Of a DNA stretch of 64,000 nucleotides, positions 25,159 through 34,306 are shown piece by piece (the first letter of the stretch is position 1; each line of letters begins with the position of its first letter). Both the position numbers and the translations under genes were made by a program. The notes beneath the pieces are model-generated. The model saw only the letters and a list, made by a program, of their open reading frames with translations, did not search any database and was not told the origin of the DNA. This stretch comes from Tistrella mobilis (GTDB lineage Bacteria > Pseudomonadota > Alphaproteobacteria > Tistrellales > Tistrellaceae), in NCBI RefSeq assembly GCF_041468085.1, contig NZ_CP121017.1:2917676-2981675 (forward strand), given 5' to 3'.

Positions 25159-27090
25159 ATGGAACTTGCCAACCAGCTGATCTTCGTAGGCGCCGCCCTC
25201 GTCCTGATCAGCATCGGGGCCAGCCTGGTCTCCTCCCGTTTCGGCATGCCGCTGCTGCTGGTTTTCCTTCTGCTCGGCCTTGCCGCCGGGCCGGAAGGTC
25301 TGGGCGGCATCGTCTTCGCCGATATAGATTCCGCCGCCCTGATCGGCTCGCTCGCCCTGGCGGTGATCCTGTTCGACGGCGGCCTCAAGACCAAGGGGGA
25401 GAATTTCCGCGTCGCCCTCTGGCCGGCAACGTCGCTTGCCACCATCGGCGTGCTGATCACGGCCGGCCTGACCGGGTTGATCGGCTGGGCGCTGTTCGAC
25501 CAGCTGGGCCTGATGGCCGGCCTGCTGCTCGGCGCCATCCTCAGCCCCACCGACGCCGCCGCCGTGTTCTTCCTGCTCGGCAATCGGGGGCTGGTGCTGA
25601 AGGAACGGGTCGGCGCCACGCTGGAGATCGAAAGCGGCAGCAACGATCCGATGGCCGTGTTCCTCACCATCGGCCTGGTCGAACTGCTGCTTGCCGGGGC
25701 CTCGGGTGGCGACGGGCTGGGCGTCGTCGAACTCGCCGGCATCTTCGCCCTGCAGATGGGGCTCGGCACCGCCTTCGGCGTCGGTGCCGGCCATGTCCTG
25801 GCGCTGGCCATCAACCGGCTGCGCCTCGCCTCGGGCCTCTACCCGCTGCTTGCCCTGGCGGGCGCCCTCTTCACCTTCGGCCTCACCGCCGTGCTCGGCG
25901 GCAGCGGCTTCCTGGCCGTCTATCTGATGGGTCTGATGCTCGGCAACCGGAAGCTTCAGGGCTTCCACAACATCATGCGCTTCCATGACGGCCTCACCTG
26001 GCTCGCCCAGATCGTGATGTTCCTGATGCTTGGGCTGATGGTGCTGCCGTCGGGGCTGATCGCCATCGCACCGCTGGCCCTGCCGCTCGCCTTCGTGCTG
26101 ATGCTGGTGGTCCGGCCGATTGCGGTCTGGGTCTCGCTGCTGCCGTTCAACTTTTCGAAGGCGGAACAGGCCTTCATCTCGTGGGTGGGCCTGCGCGGCG
26201 CAGTGCCGATGGTTCTCGCCCTCTTCCCGACGGCGGCGGGGCTTGACGTCGGCCCGCTCTATTTCGGCATCGCCTTCTGGGTCGTGGTCGTCTCACTGAC
26301 CGTCCAGGGCTGGACGATCACCCCGCTCGCCCGCTGGCTGAAGCTTGAAATCCCGTCGAAATCGGGGCCGATCGACCGCATCGAAATCTCGTTGCCCGAA
26401 CTTCCCGACCACGAGATCGTGGGCTATGCGATCGAAGAGGACAGCCCGCTGGTGGATCGCCATCCGCGCCTGCCGCCCTGGGCGCAGCCGCTGCTTCTGG
26501 TGCGGGAAAAAACCCTGAGCAGCCCGGTGCCCGGCTTCCGGCTGGCGGCAGGTGACACGCTCTACCTGCTGGCCCCGCCCTGGAAGCTGATCGACCTGGA
26601 CGCGGTCTTCGGCGGCCGGGCTGAAGAGGATGCGGCTTTCTTCGGCGCCTTCACCCTGAACGGCGAGGCCCGGCTCTCGGCACTGGGCGATGCCTATGGC
26701 GTGCCGGTGCCGGCCGAGGCGCTGCGCGAGACGCTGGCCGATTTCATCGATCGCCAGTTCAACCGCGCGCCGGTCGTCGGCGACGTGGTCTTCCTGGGCA
26801 ATGTCGCCCTGATCGTGCGCGAGCGCGACGAGACGGGCCGGGTCACCAAGGTGGGTCTCGACCTCGACGGGCTGAAGCGCCGCGCGCCGCGGGTGCCGTT
26901 CCTGCCCGACTGGCAGACCCTGGTCCGCGCCGCCCGCCATCTGGGCCCGGGCCCCGCCCGCGCGGTGCGCCGGCTGCGCGACCGCAGCCGCGGCACCACC
27001 GCCACCCCCGTCGCAGCCCGGCCCGCCGACAGCACCCGCCGCGGCCTGGCGGAGCGCCTGCGGCGGATGCTGAGGCGTAGCGAAAGGTAA
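25159..27090 (+). CDS. K+/H+ antiporter, NhaP2/CvrA type
   Basis: 643-aa cation:proton antiporter from ATG 25159 (GGAGG ribosome site). About 12-13 membrane helices (residues 1-400) with CPA1 motifs such as LFDGGLKTK, GAILSPTDAAAVFFLL and ESGSNDPMAVFLTIG. Then a TrkA-C type domain (about 410-500, IEISLPELPDHEIVGYAIEEDSPLVDR) and a CorC/HlyC-type domain (about 510-600, VPAEALRETLADFIDRQF, GDVVFLGNVALIVRE). That three-part layout is that of NhaP2/CvrA. It is divergent from the dehydratase gene and its stop lies 2 bp from the next convergent gene. Confidence 0.92.
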   Translation: MELANQLIFVGAALVLISIGASLVSSRFGMPLLLVFLLLGLAAGPEGLGGIVFADIDSAALIGSLALAVILFDGGLKTKGENFRVALWPATSLATIGVLITAGLTGLIGWALFDQLGLMAGLLLGAILSPTDAAAVFFLLGNRGLVLKERVGATLEIESGSNDPMAVFLTIGLVELLLAGASGGDGLGVVELAGIFALQMGLGTAFGVGAGHVLALAINRLRLASGLYPLLALAGALFTFGLTAVLGGSGFLAVYLMGLMLGNRKLQGFHNIMRFHDGLTWLAQIVMFLMLGLMVLPSGLIAIAPLALPLAFVLMLVVRPIAVWVSLLPFNFSKAEQAFISWVGLRGAVPMVLALFPTAAGLDVGPLYFGIAFWVVVVSLTVQGWTITPLARWLKLEIPSKSGPIDRIEISLPELPDHEIVGYAIEEDSPLVDRHPRLPPWAQPLLLVREKTLSSPVPGFRLAAGDTLYLLAPPWKLIDLDAVFGGRAEEDAAFFGAFTLNGEARLSALGDAYGVPVPAEALRETLADFIDRQFNRAPVVGDVVFLGNVALIVRERDETGRVTKVGLDLDGLKRRAPRVPFLPDWQTLVRAARHLGPGPARAVRRLRDRSRGTTATPVAARPADSTRRGLAERLRRMLRRSER

Positions 27091-27092
27091 GG

Positions 27093-27788
27093 TCACACCA
27101 CGTCGAAGGTCAGCTCACCCACATGTTCGATGCCGCAGCGGACCTTCTGGCCGCGGGCGATCGGGCCGACACCGGCAGGCGTGCCGGTGAAGACGATGTC
27201 GCCGGGCTTGAGCGCGATATAGCGCGACAGTTCGGCGATCACTTCGGCGGTGGTGCGGATCATCTGGTTGAGATCGGCCTGCTGGCGCATCTGGCCATCG
27301 ACCTCCAGCCAGATCCGGCCGCGCTGCGGATGTCCGAAGCTCTCGACGCGGGCAAGCGCACCCACCGGTGCCGCCTGATCGAAGCTCTTCGCCATGTCCC
27401 AGGGCCCGCCACGATCACGGGCGGCATTCTGCAGATCACGCCGGGTCAGATCCACGCCCACGGCATAGCCATAGACCAGCGACAGCGCCTGATCAGCCGG
27501 CACATTGGCGCCATCGCGGCCGATCGCTGCAACCAGCTCCACCTCGTGATGCAGGTTGGCGGTCATCGGCGGATAGGCGACCCGGGTGCCGTCGGCAACC
27601 ACACAATCGGCCGGTTTGATGAAGAACACCGCAGCTTCGGCACTCACATCCGTGCCGCCCATCTCGCGGATGTGGTCGGCGTAGTTCTTGCCGATACAGA
27701 ACACGCGGCGCACCGGAAACCGGATCGCCGAACCGCGAACCGGCAGCGTCGGTGCCTCCCAGGACGCCACCGCCAGACCGTAGGTCAT
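27093..27788 (-). CDS. Fumarylacetoacetate hydrolase family protein (acylpyruvase-like)
   Basis: 231 aa from ATG 27788 (GGAGGGAGC ribosome site). Short single-domain FAH fold: FCIGKNYADHIREMG, HHEVELVAAIGRDG (metal-binding Glu residues), GYAVGVDLTRRDLQ, GGPWDMAKSFDQAAPVG and PGDIVFTGTPAGVGPI. This form resembles FAHD1-type acylpyruvases and fumarylpyruvate hydrolases, which cleave C-C bonds of beta-diketo acids with Mg2+. Likely cytosolic. The exact substrate cannot be read from sequence and the neighbours give no aromatic-degradation context. Confidence 0.9.
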   Translation of the reverse strand: MTYGLAVASWEAPTLPVRGSAIRFPVRRVFCIGKNYADHIREMGGTDVSAEAAVFFIKPADCVVADGTRVAYPPMTANLHHEVELVAAIGRDGANVPADQALSLVYGYAVGVDLTRRDLQNAARDRGGPWDMAKSFDQAAPVGALARVESFGHPQRGRIWLEVDGQMRQQADLNQMIRTTAEVIAELSRYIALKPGDIVFTGTPAGVGPIARGQKVRCGIEHVGELTFDVV

Positions 27789-27938
27789 GCTCCCTCCCCC
27801 TTGGGTCGATCTCGTCCCGGGGCGCAGGGTCATGGATGCGGGTGCAGGCCGCCCTCGCCACCGGGGCGAGAAAGATACGTCTACACCCGGCCCATGTTAA
27901 GCCTTTGTGATATATCCGGCTGAGTTTGCGTCCGAAAG

Positions 27939-28931
27939 TTACGCCAGCCGGTCGCGCGGCGTCCCGCCGGCAAAAAAGGCATCCAGATTGTCCAGTGCCC
28001 GGAAGCCCATCGCGGCGCGGGTCTCGACGGTGGACGTGCCCATATGCGGCAGCAGATAGGCGTTGTCGAGGTCGGCCCAGCGCGGATCGAATTTGGGCTC
28101 ACCCGTGAAGACATCGAGCCCGGCGGCGCGCAGCCGGCCCGATCGCAGGGCCGCGATCGCCGCCTCGTCATCCACCAGCGGGCCCCGCGCGGTGTTGACC
28201 AGAATGGCCCCCGCGGGCAGACGGGCGATCCGTCCGGCATCGATCATGCCGATGGTCTCGGGCGTCGCCGGGCAGTGCAGCGACAGAACATCGGCCACCG
28301 CCACCAGGTCGTCCAGCGTCTCGTGATAGACCGCATCGGCGAGATCCTGTCCCAGAGCCTCCGCATCCAGCCGGCGGCGCTGATGATAATGGATGGTCAT
28401 GCCGAAGGCCTTCGCCCGACGTGCCGTTGCCTGGCCGATGCGCCCGAAGCCCACCAGCCCCAGCCGCTTGCCGCGAAGATCGGTGCCCAGCATGAAGGTC
28501 GGCGACCAGCCGGACCAGCCGCCGGTCCGCAGCATGCGCTGGCCTTCATAGGCGCGGCGTGCGGCCCCCAGCATGACCAGCATGGCGATATCCGCCGTTG
28601 CCTCCGCCACGACGTCCGGCGTGTTGAACACCTGAAGCCCGCGCGCCTTCGCCGCCGCAAGATCGATATGGTCATAGCCGACCGAGAAGGTCGCGATCGC
28701 CTCGACGCAGGCGGGCAGCCCGTCGATCGCCGCCCGGTCCATGCCCTCGGTCGGTGTGAGCAGGATGCCGCGGGCCGCGTTGTCGGCCGCCAGTGCCGCC
28801 AGCTCCGCCGCCGGAACCGGCCGGTCTTCCGTCAGGCGGATCACGTGATAGTCGCGGGCCGCCCGTTCCTCGACGGCATCGGGCAGGTGGCGGGTAACGA
28901 CCAGGACCGGACGATCGGCAGCGGCGGACAT
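27939..28931 (-). CDS. D-isomer-specific 2-hydroxyacid dehydrogenase (glyoxylate/hydroxypyruvate reductase type)
   Basis: 330 aa from ATG 28931. NAD(P)-binding GFGRIGQATARRAKAFGM, catalytic Arg in NTARGPLVDDEA, Glu in DVFTGEPKFDP and His in LPHMGTSTVETR. SVGYDHIDLAAAKARGLQVFNTP is standard for GhrB/GyaR enzymes reducing glyoxylate or hydroxypyruvate. Monocistronic with a 150-bp gap before the FAH gene. Its promoter region overlaps, back to back, that of the sulfur-assimilation genes. Confidence 0.92.
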   Translation of the reverse strand: MSAAADRPVLVVTRHLPDAVEERAARDYHVIRLTEDRPVPAAELAALAADNAARGILLTPTEGMDRAAIDGLPACVEAIATFSVGYDHIDLAAAKARGLQVFNTPDVVAEATADIAMLVMLGAARRAYEGQRMLRTGGWSGWSPTFMLGTDLRGKRLGLVGFGRIGQATARRAKAFGMTIHYHQRRRLDAEALGQDLADAVYHETLDDLVAVADVLSLHCPATPETIGMIDAGRIARLPAGAILVNTARGPLVDDEAAIAALRSGRLRAAGLDVFTGEPKFDPRWADLDNAYLLPHMGTSTVETRAAMGFRALDNLDAFFAGGTPRDRLA

Positions 28932-29166
28932 GGGGGCATTTCTCCCGGATCTGATGATTGGGTGGCAGCATATCCCGAGCCTGCCGGGCTCCGCCACCCC
29001 ACATTCGACATTAAAATTCTGTGATTTCCAGAAACTACTCGATAAATATGTGTTGTTTATAGGATCCACCGGACCTACATTGCATTCCAACATGCTGATC
29101 CGTATTCAACAGACCGGATCCGTTTTTCCGCATCCCGCACGCCTTCGCCGGCGTGGGAGGAGACCG

Positions 29167-29826
29167 ATGACCGCGCTGCTGCCCGTTTCGCTCGATCTGC
29201 GCCGCCTGCCCGTCGCCGTGGCCGGACATGGAGAGAAGGCGCTCACCCGTCTCGCCATGATCGTCGAGGCGGGGGCGATCCAGCCTCGTGTCTACGCGCC
29301 GGATGCCACGGCGGATTTCATCGCCCGGGCAGAGGCGCTGGGTGGGGTGGTGGTCGACCGGCTGCCGACCGATGCCGAACTCGATGACCTTCGGGTGCTG
29401 TTCGTCGCCGATCTCGATGTCGAGACGGCCCGTCCGCTTCATGATCGGGCCGAGGCGTACAAGGTGCTGGTGAATGTCGAGGATGTGGTGCCGCTCTGCG
29501 CCCTGCAGGTGCCGTCGGTCCTGCGTCGCGGCGATCTGGCGATCGCCATCTCGACCGCCGGCGCCAGCCCGAGCCTTGCCATCGCCATGAAGCGCGAGCT
29601 TGCCCGCCTGATCGGCCCGGAATGGGCGGAGAGGACGGCCGCCATCCGCCGTCTGCGCATGGCCCTGCGCGGCGCGGGCACACCGCCCGCGGCCGTGAAA
29701 GCTGCAACCGACGACATGATCCGGCGTGAAGGCTGGCTGCCGCTCGGCAGCACCGCCCCGGGGGCTGCCGGCGCCGCTGCCGACACCACCACACCGACCG
29801 ACCATCCCCGCCGTGTGAAGGCCTGA
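29167..29826 (+). CDS. Siroheme synthase N-terminal-like (precorrin-2 dehydrogenase/ferrochelatase)
   Basis: 219 aa from ATG 29167 after GGGAGGAG. Met8p/CysG-N fold: VAVAGHGEKALTRLAMIVEAGA (dinucleotide-binding loop, here AGHGEKAL rather than the usual GGGxVAxRK), LVNVEDVVPLCALQVPSVLRRGDLAIAISTAGASPSLAIAMKRELARLIG. The latter is diagnostic of the family. Makes siroheme cofactor for sulfite reductase from precorrin-2. No methyltransferase domain is fused. Starts a + strand group with APS reductase and CysQ, matching a role in sulfate assimilation. Confidence 0.88.
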   Translation: MTALLPVSLDLRRLPVAVAGHGEKALTRLAMIVEAGAIQPRVYAPDATADFIARAEALGGVVVDRLPTDAELDDLRVLFVADLDVETARPLHDRAEAYKVLVNVEDVVPLCALQVPSVLRRGDLAIAISTAGASPSLAIAMKRELARLIGPEWAERTAAIRRLRMALRGAGTPPAAVKAATDDMIRREGWLPLGSTAPGAAGAAADTTTPTDHPRRVKA

Positions 29827-29892
29827 TCCTTCCCCTCCCCGGAAGGTCAGTGCCGGAGGAACGACAAAAGACCGCGAAAGGTCCGGATCACC

Positions 29893-30603
29893 ATGGCCGT
29901 GATCGAGAATGCGCTCTACGACGAGTTGAACTTCCGCCTGGGTCGCCTTGACGGGATCGAACTGATCGCCGCCGCTGCCTATGGCCCGCTCGGCGGCCGC
30001 CTCGCGCTGGTGTCGTCCTTCGGCACCGAAGCGGCGGTCCTGCTGCACATGATCTCGCGGGTCGACCGCGACCTGCCGGTCATTTTCCTTGAAACCGGCA
30101 TGCTCTTCCCCGAGACGCTGGCCTATCGCGATCAGCTGATCGACCGGCTGGGCCTGCGCAACGTCCAGTCCGAAACCCCTGATCCGGTCGACCACGCCCG
30201 CGAGGACCCGGAAGACGAACTCTGGATCACCAACCCCGATGCCTGCTGCGCTTTCCGCAAGGTCCGGCCGCTGGCCAGGGCGCTCTCGCGCGTCGACGGC
30301 TGGATCTCGGGCCTGAAGCGCCATCACGGCGGCGGGCGGGCCGAGGTGATGCCGGTGGAACGCGACGGCCGGCGGGTGAAGCTCAACCCGCTCGCCTTCT
30401 GGGACCGCGAGCAGATCCTCGGATATTTCGAGACCCACGATCTGCCCCGCCATCCGCTGGAGGCGCAGGGCTATGCCTCGATCGGCTGCATCCCCTGCAC
30501 CAGCCGCACCCGGCCGGGCGACGACATCCGCAGCGGCCGCTGGTCGGGGCGTGCCAAGACGGAATGCGGCATCCACACCATGTCCGATGGCGCCGGCATC
30601 TGA
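29893..30603 (+). CDS. cysH: Assimilatory adenylyl-sulfate (APS) reductase
   Basis: 236 aa. Reduces APS to sulfite using thioredoxin or glutathione. The SSFGTEAAVLLHM P-loop-like motif is at 41-53. The [4Fe-4S] cysteine pairs are CC at 118-119 and CxxC at 199-202 (GCIPC), which mark the APS-using rather than the PAPS-using form. The catalytic Cys225 lies in KTECGIH at the C-terminus. Lies 66 bp after the siroheme gene and 95 bp before cysQ. The sulfite reductase gene expected nearby is not in the window. Confidence 0.95.
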   Translation: MAVIENALYDELNFRLGRLDGIELIAAAAYGPLGGRLALVSSFGTEAAVLLHMISRVDRDLPVIFLETGMLFPETLAYRDQLIDRLGLRNVQSETPDPVDHAREDPEDELWITNPDACCAFRKVRPLARALSRVDGWISGLKRHHGGGRAEVMPVERDGRRVKLNPLAFWDREQILGYFETHDLPRHPLEAQGYASIGCIPCTSRTRPGDDIRSGRWSGRAKTECGIHTMSDGAGI

Positions 30604-30698
30604 CCGTCTGCGGCTGGCCGCCGCCGGTTGACCGCAGCCGGCAGGACGCGGATGATCGGCGGCACGCCCTGCCCCCCGAAGACCGGAGCCTCGCCCTG

Positions 30699-31523
30699 AT
30701 GCCGACCGATCTGCCTGCCGACCGCGCCGATGCCGGTATCACCCTGCCGCCGCTCGATGCGCTGGTCGATCTCGCGCGCCGTGCCGGTGAGGCGATCATG
30801 GCGCTCTACGGCCCCGGCGTCGAACGCTGGACCAAGGCCGATGAAAGCCCGGTGACCGCGGCCGATCTGGCGGCGAACGAGGTGCTGACCGCCGGTCTCT
30901 CCGCCCTTACCCCCGGCGTGCCTGTGATCAGCGAGGAAGCCGTCACCGAGGCGGAGCTTGCCGCCGGCGCGCCGGCCCCGGCCTTCTGGCTGGTCGACCC
31001 GCTCGACGGCACCCGCGAATTCCTGTCGCGCAATGGCGAGTTCACGGTCAACGCCGCCCTGGTGGTCGATGGCCGCCCGGTGGCAGGCGTGGTCGGCGTG
31101 CCGGCGACGGGGCGAATTTATGCCGGCTGCCCCGATGGCGCGGTGGTGGTGGAAGCCGATGGCAGCCGCCGGCAGATCCGGGTGCGCGCCGTGCCCGCCG
31201 ACGGGCCGGTCGCCCTGATCAGCCGCAGCCATCTGGATCCGCGCACCCGCGACTGGCTGGCGGCTCACGAGGTGGAACGCAGCCGCCAGGCCGGCTCCAG
31301 CCTGAAACTCTGCCTGATCGCCGAGGGCGAGGCCGATCTTTATCCCCGGCTCGGGCGTACCATGGAATGGGACATCGCCGCCGGCCATGCGGTGCTCGCG
31401 GCCGCCGGCGGCCATGTCGACACCCTGGCCGGGCCTCCGCTCACCTATGGCAAGCCGGGGCTCGACAATCCCCATTTCCTCGCCCGCGGTCCCTGGACCA
31501 CCGGCGAGGCGGCAGACGCATGA
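30699..31523 (+). CDS. cysQ: 3'(2'),5'-bisphosphate nucleotidase
   Basis: 274 aa from ATG 30699. Inositol-monophosphatase fold with Mg2+ motifs WTKADESPVTAADLAANEVL, VISEEAV, WLVDPLDGTREFLSRNGEFTVN and the C-terminal WDIAAGHAVLAAAGG. Degrades the PAP by-product of sulfur metabolism or balances PAPS pools. Belongs to the cys group (siroheme dehydrogenase, cysH, cysQ), and its stop overlaps the recX start by 4 bp. Confidence 0.93.
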   Translation: MPTDLPADRADAGITLPPLDALVDLARRAGEAIMALYGPGVERWTKADESPVTAADLAANEVLTAGLSALTPGVPVISEEAVTEAELAAGAPAPAFWLVDPLDGTREFLSRNGEFTVNAALVVDGRPVAGVVGVPATGRIYAGCPDGAVVVEADGSRRQIRVRAVPADGPVALISRSHLDPRTRDWLAAHEVERSRQAGSSLKLCLIAEGEADLYPRLGRTMEWDIAAGHAVLAAAGGHVDTLAGPPLTYGKPGLDNPHFLARGPWTTGEAADA

Positions 31524-32122
31524 ACGGCGGGATCGACAGCCGCCTGCTCTCTCGTCTGGTTTCTGCCCTCACCGCCAGCGCCGGCCGCCATCCGGCAAGC
31601 CGGGCGGATCTGGAGCGCCGTGCCCGCAGCCGGCTGACCCGCTGGCAGGAGGCCGCCGCCCTGCCGCCCGAGACGCTGGATGCCATGGTCGCCCGGGCCC
31701 TCGACAAGGTCGCCGCCGCCGGACTGATCGATGATGACGCCTATGGCCGGCTCAGGGCCCGCAGCCTGCGCAATCGCGGCCGGCCCCGCGCCGGTATCGC
31801 GCGCGACCTGTCGCTGCGCGGGCTGGAAGCGGACCGGATCGAAGGCGTGCTCTCGGACATGGCCGAGGATGAGGGCGGCGCCGATGACCGGATCGGCGCC
31901 ATCGCCTATGCCCGCCGTCGCAGGCTGGGCCCCTGGCGGCCGGACGTGGCCCGCGACGGCACCCGCCAGCGCGACATCGCCGCCATGGCCCGCGCGGGCT
32001 ACTACCCCGATCTCGCCCGCCGGGTGATCGATGCGATCAACGTCGAAGCCCTGGATGACTGGGCCGCCGACCCCGACGCCCTGCCCGACCGGCGCCGGCC
32101 GGGCAGCACGGTCGAAGACTGA
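31520..32122 (+). CDS. recX: RecX family regulatory protein
   Basis: 200 aa, start ATG 31520 in an ATGA overlap with cysQ. Three-helix RecX repeats are visible (AGLIDDDAYGRLRARSLRNRGRPRAGIARDLSLRGLEADRI; a C-terminal repeat with ARDGTRQRDIAAMARAGYYPDLARRVIDA). RecX proteins modulate RecA filaments. The link to a cys gene instead of recA is unusual but not unique. Gene function is inferred from the fold pattern only. Confidence 0.8.
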   Translation: MNGGIDSRLLSRLVSALTASAGRHPASRADLERRARSRLTRWQEAAALPPETLDAMVARALDKVAAAGLIDDDAYGRLRARSLRNRGRPRAGIARDLSLRGLEADRIEGVLSDMAEDEGGADDRIGAIAYARRRRLGPWRPDVARDGTRQRDIAAMARAGYYPDLARRVIDAINVEALDDWAADPDALPDRRRPGSTVED

Positions 32123-32126
32123 CGCA

Positions 32127-32753
32127 TCAGCCCAGGCTGCGCTCGATCTCGTCGGCCAGCGCCTCCAGTTCCTGGGCGGCGGCAGAACGCGGCTCGGTTT
32201 CCGAGACCGCAAGCCCGTCGAGCAGCGAGGCCGCAAAGCCGGTCCGGTTGGCGAAGCGGGTGGCCGCGACCGGCGCGCCCAGCTCGGTCACCGCGTCGAT
32301 CATCGCCTGGGCCAGGCGCGCGCGGGGGGCCACCCGGTTCAGCACCAGCAGCACCCGCCGGCGTTCGGCGCGCACCAGTTCCAGCGTCGGCCGTGTCGCC
32401 CCCACATCGAAGGGATTGGGCTGCACCGGGACCAGCACCAGATCGGCGGCGCGCACCGCACGGCGGGCGTCGTTCTCGGCCTCGGGCGGCGTGTCGACGA
32501 TGACCACGTCGTGCTCGCGCCCAAGCCCCGCCAGTTCGCCATCCAGACGCCAGCCCGACAGGGCGCGCATGGTGACCGGTGGCCGGTTCGGGCTGCGCTC
32601 CGACCGCCAGCCCGCCCAGCGCGCCAGGCTGCCCTGGTCGTCGATGTCCACCACCGCGACCCGGCGGCCGCGAGCCGCCCAGCATCCCGCCAGCTGCGCC
32701 GCCAGTGTCGTCTTGCCGGCGCCGCCCTTCTGCTGTGCGATGGTCAGGATCAT
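32127..32753 (-). CDS. ParA-family ATPase
   Basis: 208 aa from ATG 32753 (GGGGAGACGG ribosome site). Deviant Walker A KGGAGKTT (residues 9-16, QQKGGAGKTTLA), DIDDQGSLARW, switch motif VIVDTPPEAENDARRAV and LVPVQPNPFDVGATRPTLEL. This small single-domain form without ParB partner is common on alphaproteobacterial chromosomes as an orphan ParA or MinD-like positioning ATPase. No parB or parS was seen near it. Convergent with recX, separated by 4 bp. Confidence 0.85.
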   Translation of the reverse strand: MILTIAQQKGGAGKTTLAAQLAGCWAARGRRVAVVDIDDQGSLARWAGWRSERSPNRPPVTMRALSGWRLDGELAGLGREHDVVIVDTPPEAENDARRAVRAADLVLVPVQPNPFDVGATRPTLELVRAERRRVLLVLNRVAPRARLAQAMIDAVTELGAPVAATRFANRTGFAASLLDGLAVSETEPRSAAAQELEALADEIERSLG

Positions 32754-32949
32754 CTGCCGTCTCCCCGATACGTTCCTCATCCGGCGTTGCAGTCACCCGC
32801 CGATATCCAAGCCGAAGCGTGACCTCTGCGACGGCTGGCCGCAAGTCTCGTGCGCGGTTGCGTCGCGCGCCGCGGACCGGCATAGTCGGCGGATACCGAC
32901 CCTGTGGCGCCGGCCGGTTCCGGTGCCCGCCCCGTGCGGAGACAACCAC

Positions 32950-33210
32950 ATGCTCAGCGCCGAAGAGAGCCTGAACTTCATCCGTGAACGGATCGACGCC
33001 CTCGGGCATGGCAGCAAGCATCATGAGCGGGCCGCCCATGATGCTTTGACGCTGCTGTCGAAGCACTGGTCCGAAGAAAGCGGCGAGTCCATGGACAACG
33101 ACCTCGCCGTCATCGAAATGATCGGCCAGGATCTGGCCGACCTGCAGCGCCACATCGCCGATCTGCAGCATGCCTATCTGAAGGCGCTTTTCGGCGACAA
33201 GCCCGACTGA
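32950..33210 (+). CDS. Small helical protein of unknown function
   Basis: 86 aa from ATG 32950, GGAG ribosome site upstream. Mostly helical (SAEESLNFIRERIDALGHGS, then KHHERAAHDALTLLSKHWSE and a C-terminal DLQRHIADLQHAYLKALFGD), with four His residues in the first half. I recognise no family. It is 11 bp upstream of the tRNA-modification gene and probably co-transcribed with it. Confidence 0.65.
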   Translation: MLSAEESLNFIRERIDALGHGSKHHERAAHDALTLLSKHWSEESGESMDNDLAVIEMIGQDLADLQRHIADLQHAYLKALFGDKPD

Positions 33211-33221
33211 CACCCGCACCC

Positions 33222-34265
33222 GTGACCTCTGAAACCACCCGCCGGCTGAAGGTGGCGGTCGATCCGGTCAGTGCGGATGACCGCCGCGCCGTGGACGAAG
33301 CGGCGGCGCTGGTCGCCGCCGGCCGGCTCGTTGCATTCCCCACCGAAACCGTCTACGGCCTCGGCGCCGACGCCACATCCGCAGCAGCCGTCGCCCGGGT
33401 CTATGCCGCGAAGGGCCGGCCGGCCCGCAACCCGTTGATCGTTCATGCGCCGGATGCCGAACAGGGGCTGAGGATTGCGCGTGCGGACGATCGGGCGCGT
33501 CTGCTCGCCAGCCTGTTCTGGCCCGGGCCGCTGACCATGGTGATGAACCGCCGCGCCGATTGCCGCATCGCCGATGCCGCCACGGCCGGCGGACCCACGG
33601 TTGCCGTCCGGGTTCCGGCACTTTCGGCGGCACGCGCGCTGATCAAGGCGGCCGGCGTGCCGATGGTGGGGCCCAGCGCCAACCGTTCGGGCCATGTCAG
33701 CCCCACCACCGCCGATCATGTCCTGGCCGACCTGAACGGGCGCATCGCCGCGGTGCTGGATGCCGGGCCCTGCCCGGTGGGCGTCGAATCCACGGTCATC
33801 GACCTTTCGGGTCCGCAGATGCGCGTGCTTCGGCCCGGCGCCGTCACCATCTCGATGCTGCGGGCCGCACTCGGTACCGATGATCTGGCCGGTTCCCTGG
33901 ATTCTGCAGATCTGCCGGCCGATGACGGGCTCTCCGCCCTGCCCTCGCCCGGCATGCTCGGCAGCCACTATGCCCCCCGCCATGCGGTGCGGCTGGATGC
34001 GACCGCCCCCCTTCCCGGCCGGCGCGAGGTGCTGCTTGCCTTCGGTCCGCCGCCGCCCGGCTTTGCCCGGGTGCTGCAGCTGTCGGCCGATGCCCGGCCG
34101 CGCGAAGCCGCCCGCAGGCTCTATGCCCTGCTGCGCACCGCCGACGGCCTCGACGTCGACGGCATCGCCGTCGCCCCCTTGCAGCTCCCCGCCGCCGATC
34201 CCGACGGCGAGATCCTGGCCGCTCTTGCCGACCGGCTGGGGCGTGCAGCAGCTCCGAGAGACTGA
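33222..34265 (+). CDS. tsaC: Threonylcarbamoyl-AMP synthase, Sua5 type
   Basis: 347 aa beginning at GTG 33222. YrdC-like domain at about 10-215 (VAAGRLVAFPTETVYGLGADA, KGRPARNPLIVHA, FWPGPLTMVM, VAVRVPAL, VGPSANRSGHVSPTTADHVLADL, VGVESTVIDLSG) followed by a C-terminal Sua5 domain (SPGMLGSHYAPRHAVRLDA). Makes threonylcarbamoyl-AMP for t6A37 in tRNAs reading ANN codons. The two-domain form is longer than E. coli TsaC. Co-directional with the 86-aa gene. Confidence 0.95.
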   Translation: MTSETTRRLKVAVDPVSADDRRAVDEAAALVAAGRLVAFPTETVYGLGADATSAAAVARVYAAKGRPARNPLIVHAPDAEQGLRIARADDRARLLASLFWPGPLTMVMNRRADCRIADAATAGGPTVAVRVPALSAARALIKAAGVPMVGPSANRSGHVSPTTADHVLADLNGRIAAVLDAGPCPVGVESTVIDLSGPQMRVLRPGAVTISMLRAALGTDDLAGSLDSADLPADDGLSALPSPGMLGSHYAPRHAVRLDATAPLPGRREVLLAFGPPPPGFARVLQLSADARPREAARRLYALLRTADGLDVDGIAVAPLQLPAADPDGEILAALADRLGRAAAPRD

Positions 34266-34306
34266 GCCCTGATGCCGTCATCACCCCGACATGGAGAGGC
34301 TCTAAG

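Noticed and set aside
32127-32753. Plasmid partition locus
   Set aside because: No parB, parS-like repeats or replication gene near the ParA-like ATPase; surroundings are chromosomal.
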